A DNA stretch of 64,000 nucleotides from Annona cherimola (lineage: Eukaryota > Streptophyta > Magnoliopsida > Magnoliales > Annonaceae): assembly GCA_030490835.1 (NCBI GenBank), contig CM059975.1, forward strand, positions 14,451,579 through 14,515,578, given 5' to 3'. Both the position numbers and the translations under genes were made by a program. Under the pieces are notes generated by a model. That model was not told where the DNA came from. It made no database searches and worked only from the letters and a program-made list of their open reading frames with translations. Positions 62,667 to 64,000 of this stretch are shown piece after piece (positions within the stretch are counted from its first letter, which is position 1; each line of letters begins with the position of its first letter).

Positions 62667-63484
62667 GCATCACAGACTCATGCCAGCTAGCATAGGCTCA
62701 CTAATCACACTATTATCCAAATAAATATAATTAGGAATGTTTAACATCTCATTTTTCAAGTTTAAAGGACTAATGACGTGTACAGTACGGTAGAATGAGA
62801 TGGACAAGGCGAGTTTGGAGGACGGAGGCATTCAAATGCGAAAAATTATATTGAAAAAAAGAAAGTAATATAAGAATTGAAGACAAGGTTAATTTATATT
62901 AAGCTTTATCACGTCCTCATCCCATTTCACATCACATACACACTATCAGGTGCAAACATATATAATATTACTCTTTCAAAATATATACAGCAAACTCTAA
63001 TAGCCCAAAGATGGAATGAGATGAAATGTTATATTTGCTAATGCATCTTTATCTATTCTCGATACAACTTTACTTATTCCGAATATATATTTACCCATTC
63101 CCAACATATTTTCATTCCCAATTCTCATCTCATCCCATCTCTAAATTGCCCCTCATATACGTAAGGCTACTTTAGTCCTTTTTCATCACTCCCATGAAAG
63201 TATTTGGCCAAAGCCTAAACACATAATATAAATGAGAAGGTGAACAATAAAATTGGATTTGGGTTTGACCTTAAAATCAACGTTAAAAGGACACAATTTT
63301 ATTCCAAAATGACTAGCAAAAAAAGGAATCTATTTCCACGTATTTGTAATTTTTTTTATCATTTTTTTAGAGTATCTTATTTCTTTCCACTTTGTTTTTT
63401 ACAAAATCCAACCCAATCCTTACAAATATCGCTATGTTACATCTTTATAAATTTCCTAACTATACAACATGGGAGACTAAGCTC

Positions 63485-63595
63485 TTAATGGGGAGACCTT
63501 GATCCCAGCGTACAAGGGTTGACAGTGCTAGTCGAACCTCCACTGAGGCGCTGAAATCCGGCCTTCTGCCCACCAAGCTATGCTTAATTAGTTTT
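63485..63595 (-). mobile_element. tRNA-derived SINE-like element
   Basis: The minus strand reads TAGCTTGGTGGGCAGAAGG (A-box) and, about 50 bp later, GGAGGTTCGACTAGCAC (a good B-box). The tRNA fold is incomplete, so a SINE or degenerate tRNA relic is favoured over a tRNA gene. Confidence 0.5.
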
Positions 63596-63599
63596 TGTA

Positions 63600-64000
63600 A
63601 TTTTTAAAAATCATTAATAGTATAGGACTTCATACTCACATCAACTTAAGTATCTGCAAAGATTATATACCAACTAAGTCTATAAATTTATCATGAAAGA
63701 TAATTAAGTAATCGAGGTGAGTAAGGTGGCAAGGATGCGCAAGCATTAGTTAAAAGTGGCCCACATGATTGCACAGAGGTACATTTTAGAAGCAAGCAAT
63801 GGAGTTGGAGGTCCACTCGATTGGTTTGGTGGGAGAAGTTTTCCTTCCTTCTTTTCTTTTCCTCACTTGCCCCACTCCATATTGGTTGCTGTCTTACTAA
63901 CCCATGCACTAAACAATCTCGGGAAAGTAACAAATTAATGCAGCTTGCTTCGTTGATGTCCCACTCACACTCTCTGCTTTGGAATTACACATAACTTCCC
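63600..64000. other. Window end, nothing assigned
   Basis: Only short overlapping frames; no family recognised. Confidence 0.3.

Noticed and set aside
63485..63595. tRNA gene on the minus strand
   Set aside because: The A- and B-box words are present but no full cloverleaf or anticodon arm could be drawn; a SINE-like relic fits better.

Overview
This window is nuclear DNA from a flowering plant. It is AT-rich, its genes have many spliced introns, and long intergenic stretches are packed with short inverted-repeat (MITE-like) elements. The gene families present are a plastid-type Mini-RNase III, plant NAP1 with a C-terminal CaaX box, and a GH35 beta-galactosidase with a C-terminal lectin domain. 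Nothing bacterial or viral was recognised, and there is no tRNA or rRNA gene that I could support. The species cannot be fixed from the sequence. Intron base composition and gene structure do not look grass-like.

Layout. Five protein-coding genes could be assembled exon by exon with matching phases: (1) Mini-RNase III, + strand, 4081-10344, 6 exons, 250 aa; (2) a conserved-looking coiled-coil protein with an N-terminal membrane anchor, + strand, 26102-30331, 6 exons, 354 aa, function unknown; (3) and (4) two tandem, same-orientation NAP1 histone-chaperone genes, 34764-39175 (386 aa) and 42763-46482 (387 aa), each with 12 exons and identical intron phases, duplicated together with about 280 bp of promoter and some 3' flank; (5) a beta-galactosidase, - strand, 49319-55135, 19 exons, 837 aa, convergent with the second NAP1 gene. 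The genes are housekeeping-type and do not form a pathway: plastid RNA processing, chromatin assembly and cell-wall galactan/AGP turnover.

Between and inside the genes lies a dense population of foldback elements. Many share an AT-rich core (GTTAATCTA..., TTTTACCATTTTTGGAGA..., AAAATCAGTGGCATTTT) but carry different GC-rich palindromes at their two ends, so each element is a long hairpin whose tips are themselves small hairpins. One copy (19502-19918) has a perfect 9-bp target-site duplication and another (14295-14646) an imperfect one, pointing to Mutator-type MITEs. A second abundant family has ends like GTGTGTTTGG. SINE-like elements, a roughly 75-bp-period T-run/A-run array, ATT microsatellites and several tandem duplications fill most of the rest.

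Most interesting points: the hairpin-tipped foldback family; four probable GC-AG introns among about 50 (two in Mini-RNase III, one at the same site in each NAP1 copy); the tandem NAP1 pair with a filled/empty SINE site; and the 354-aa protein without an assigned function.
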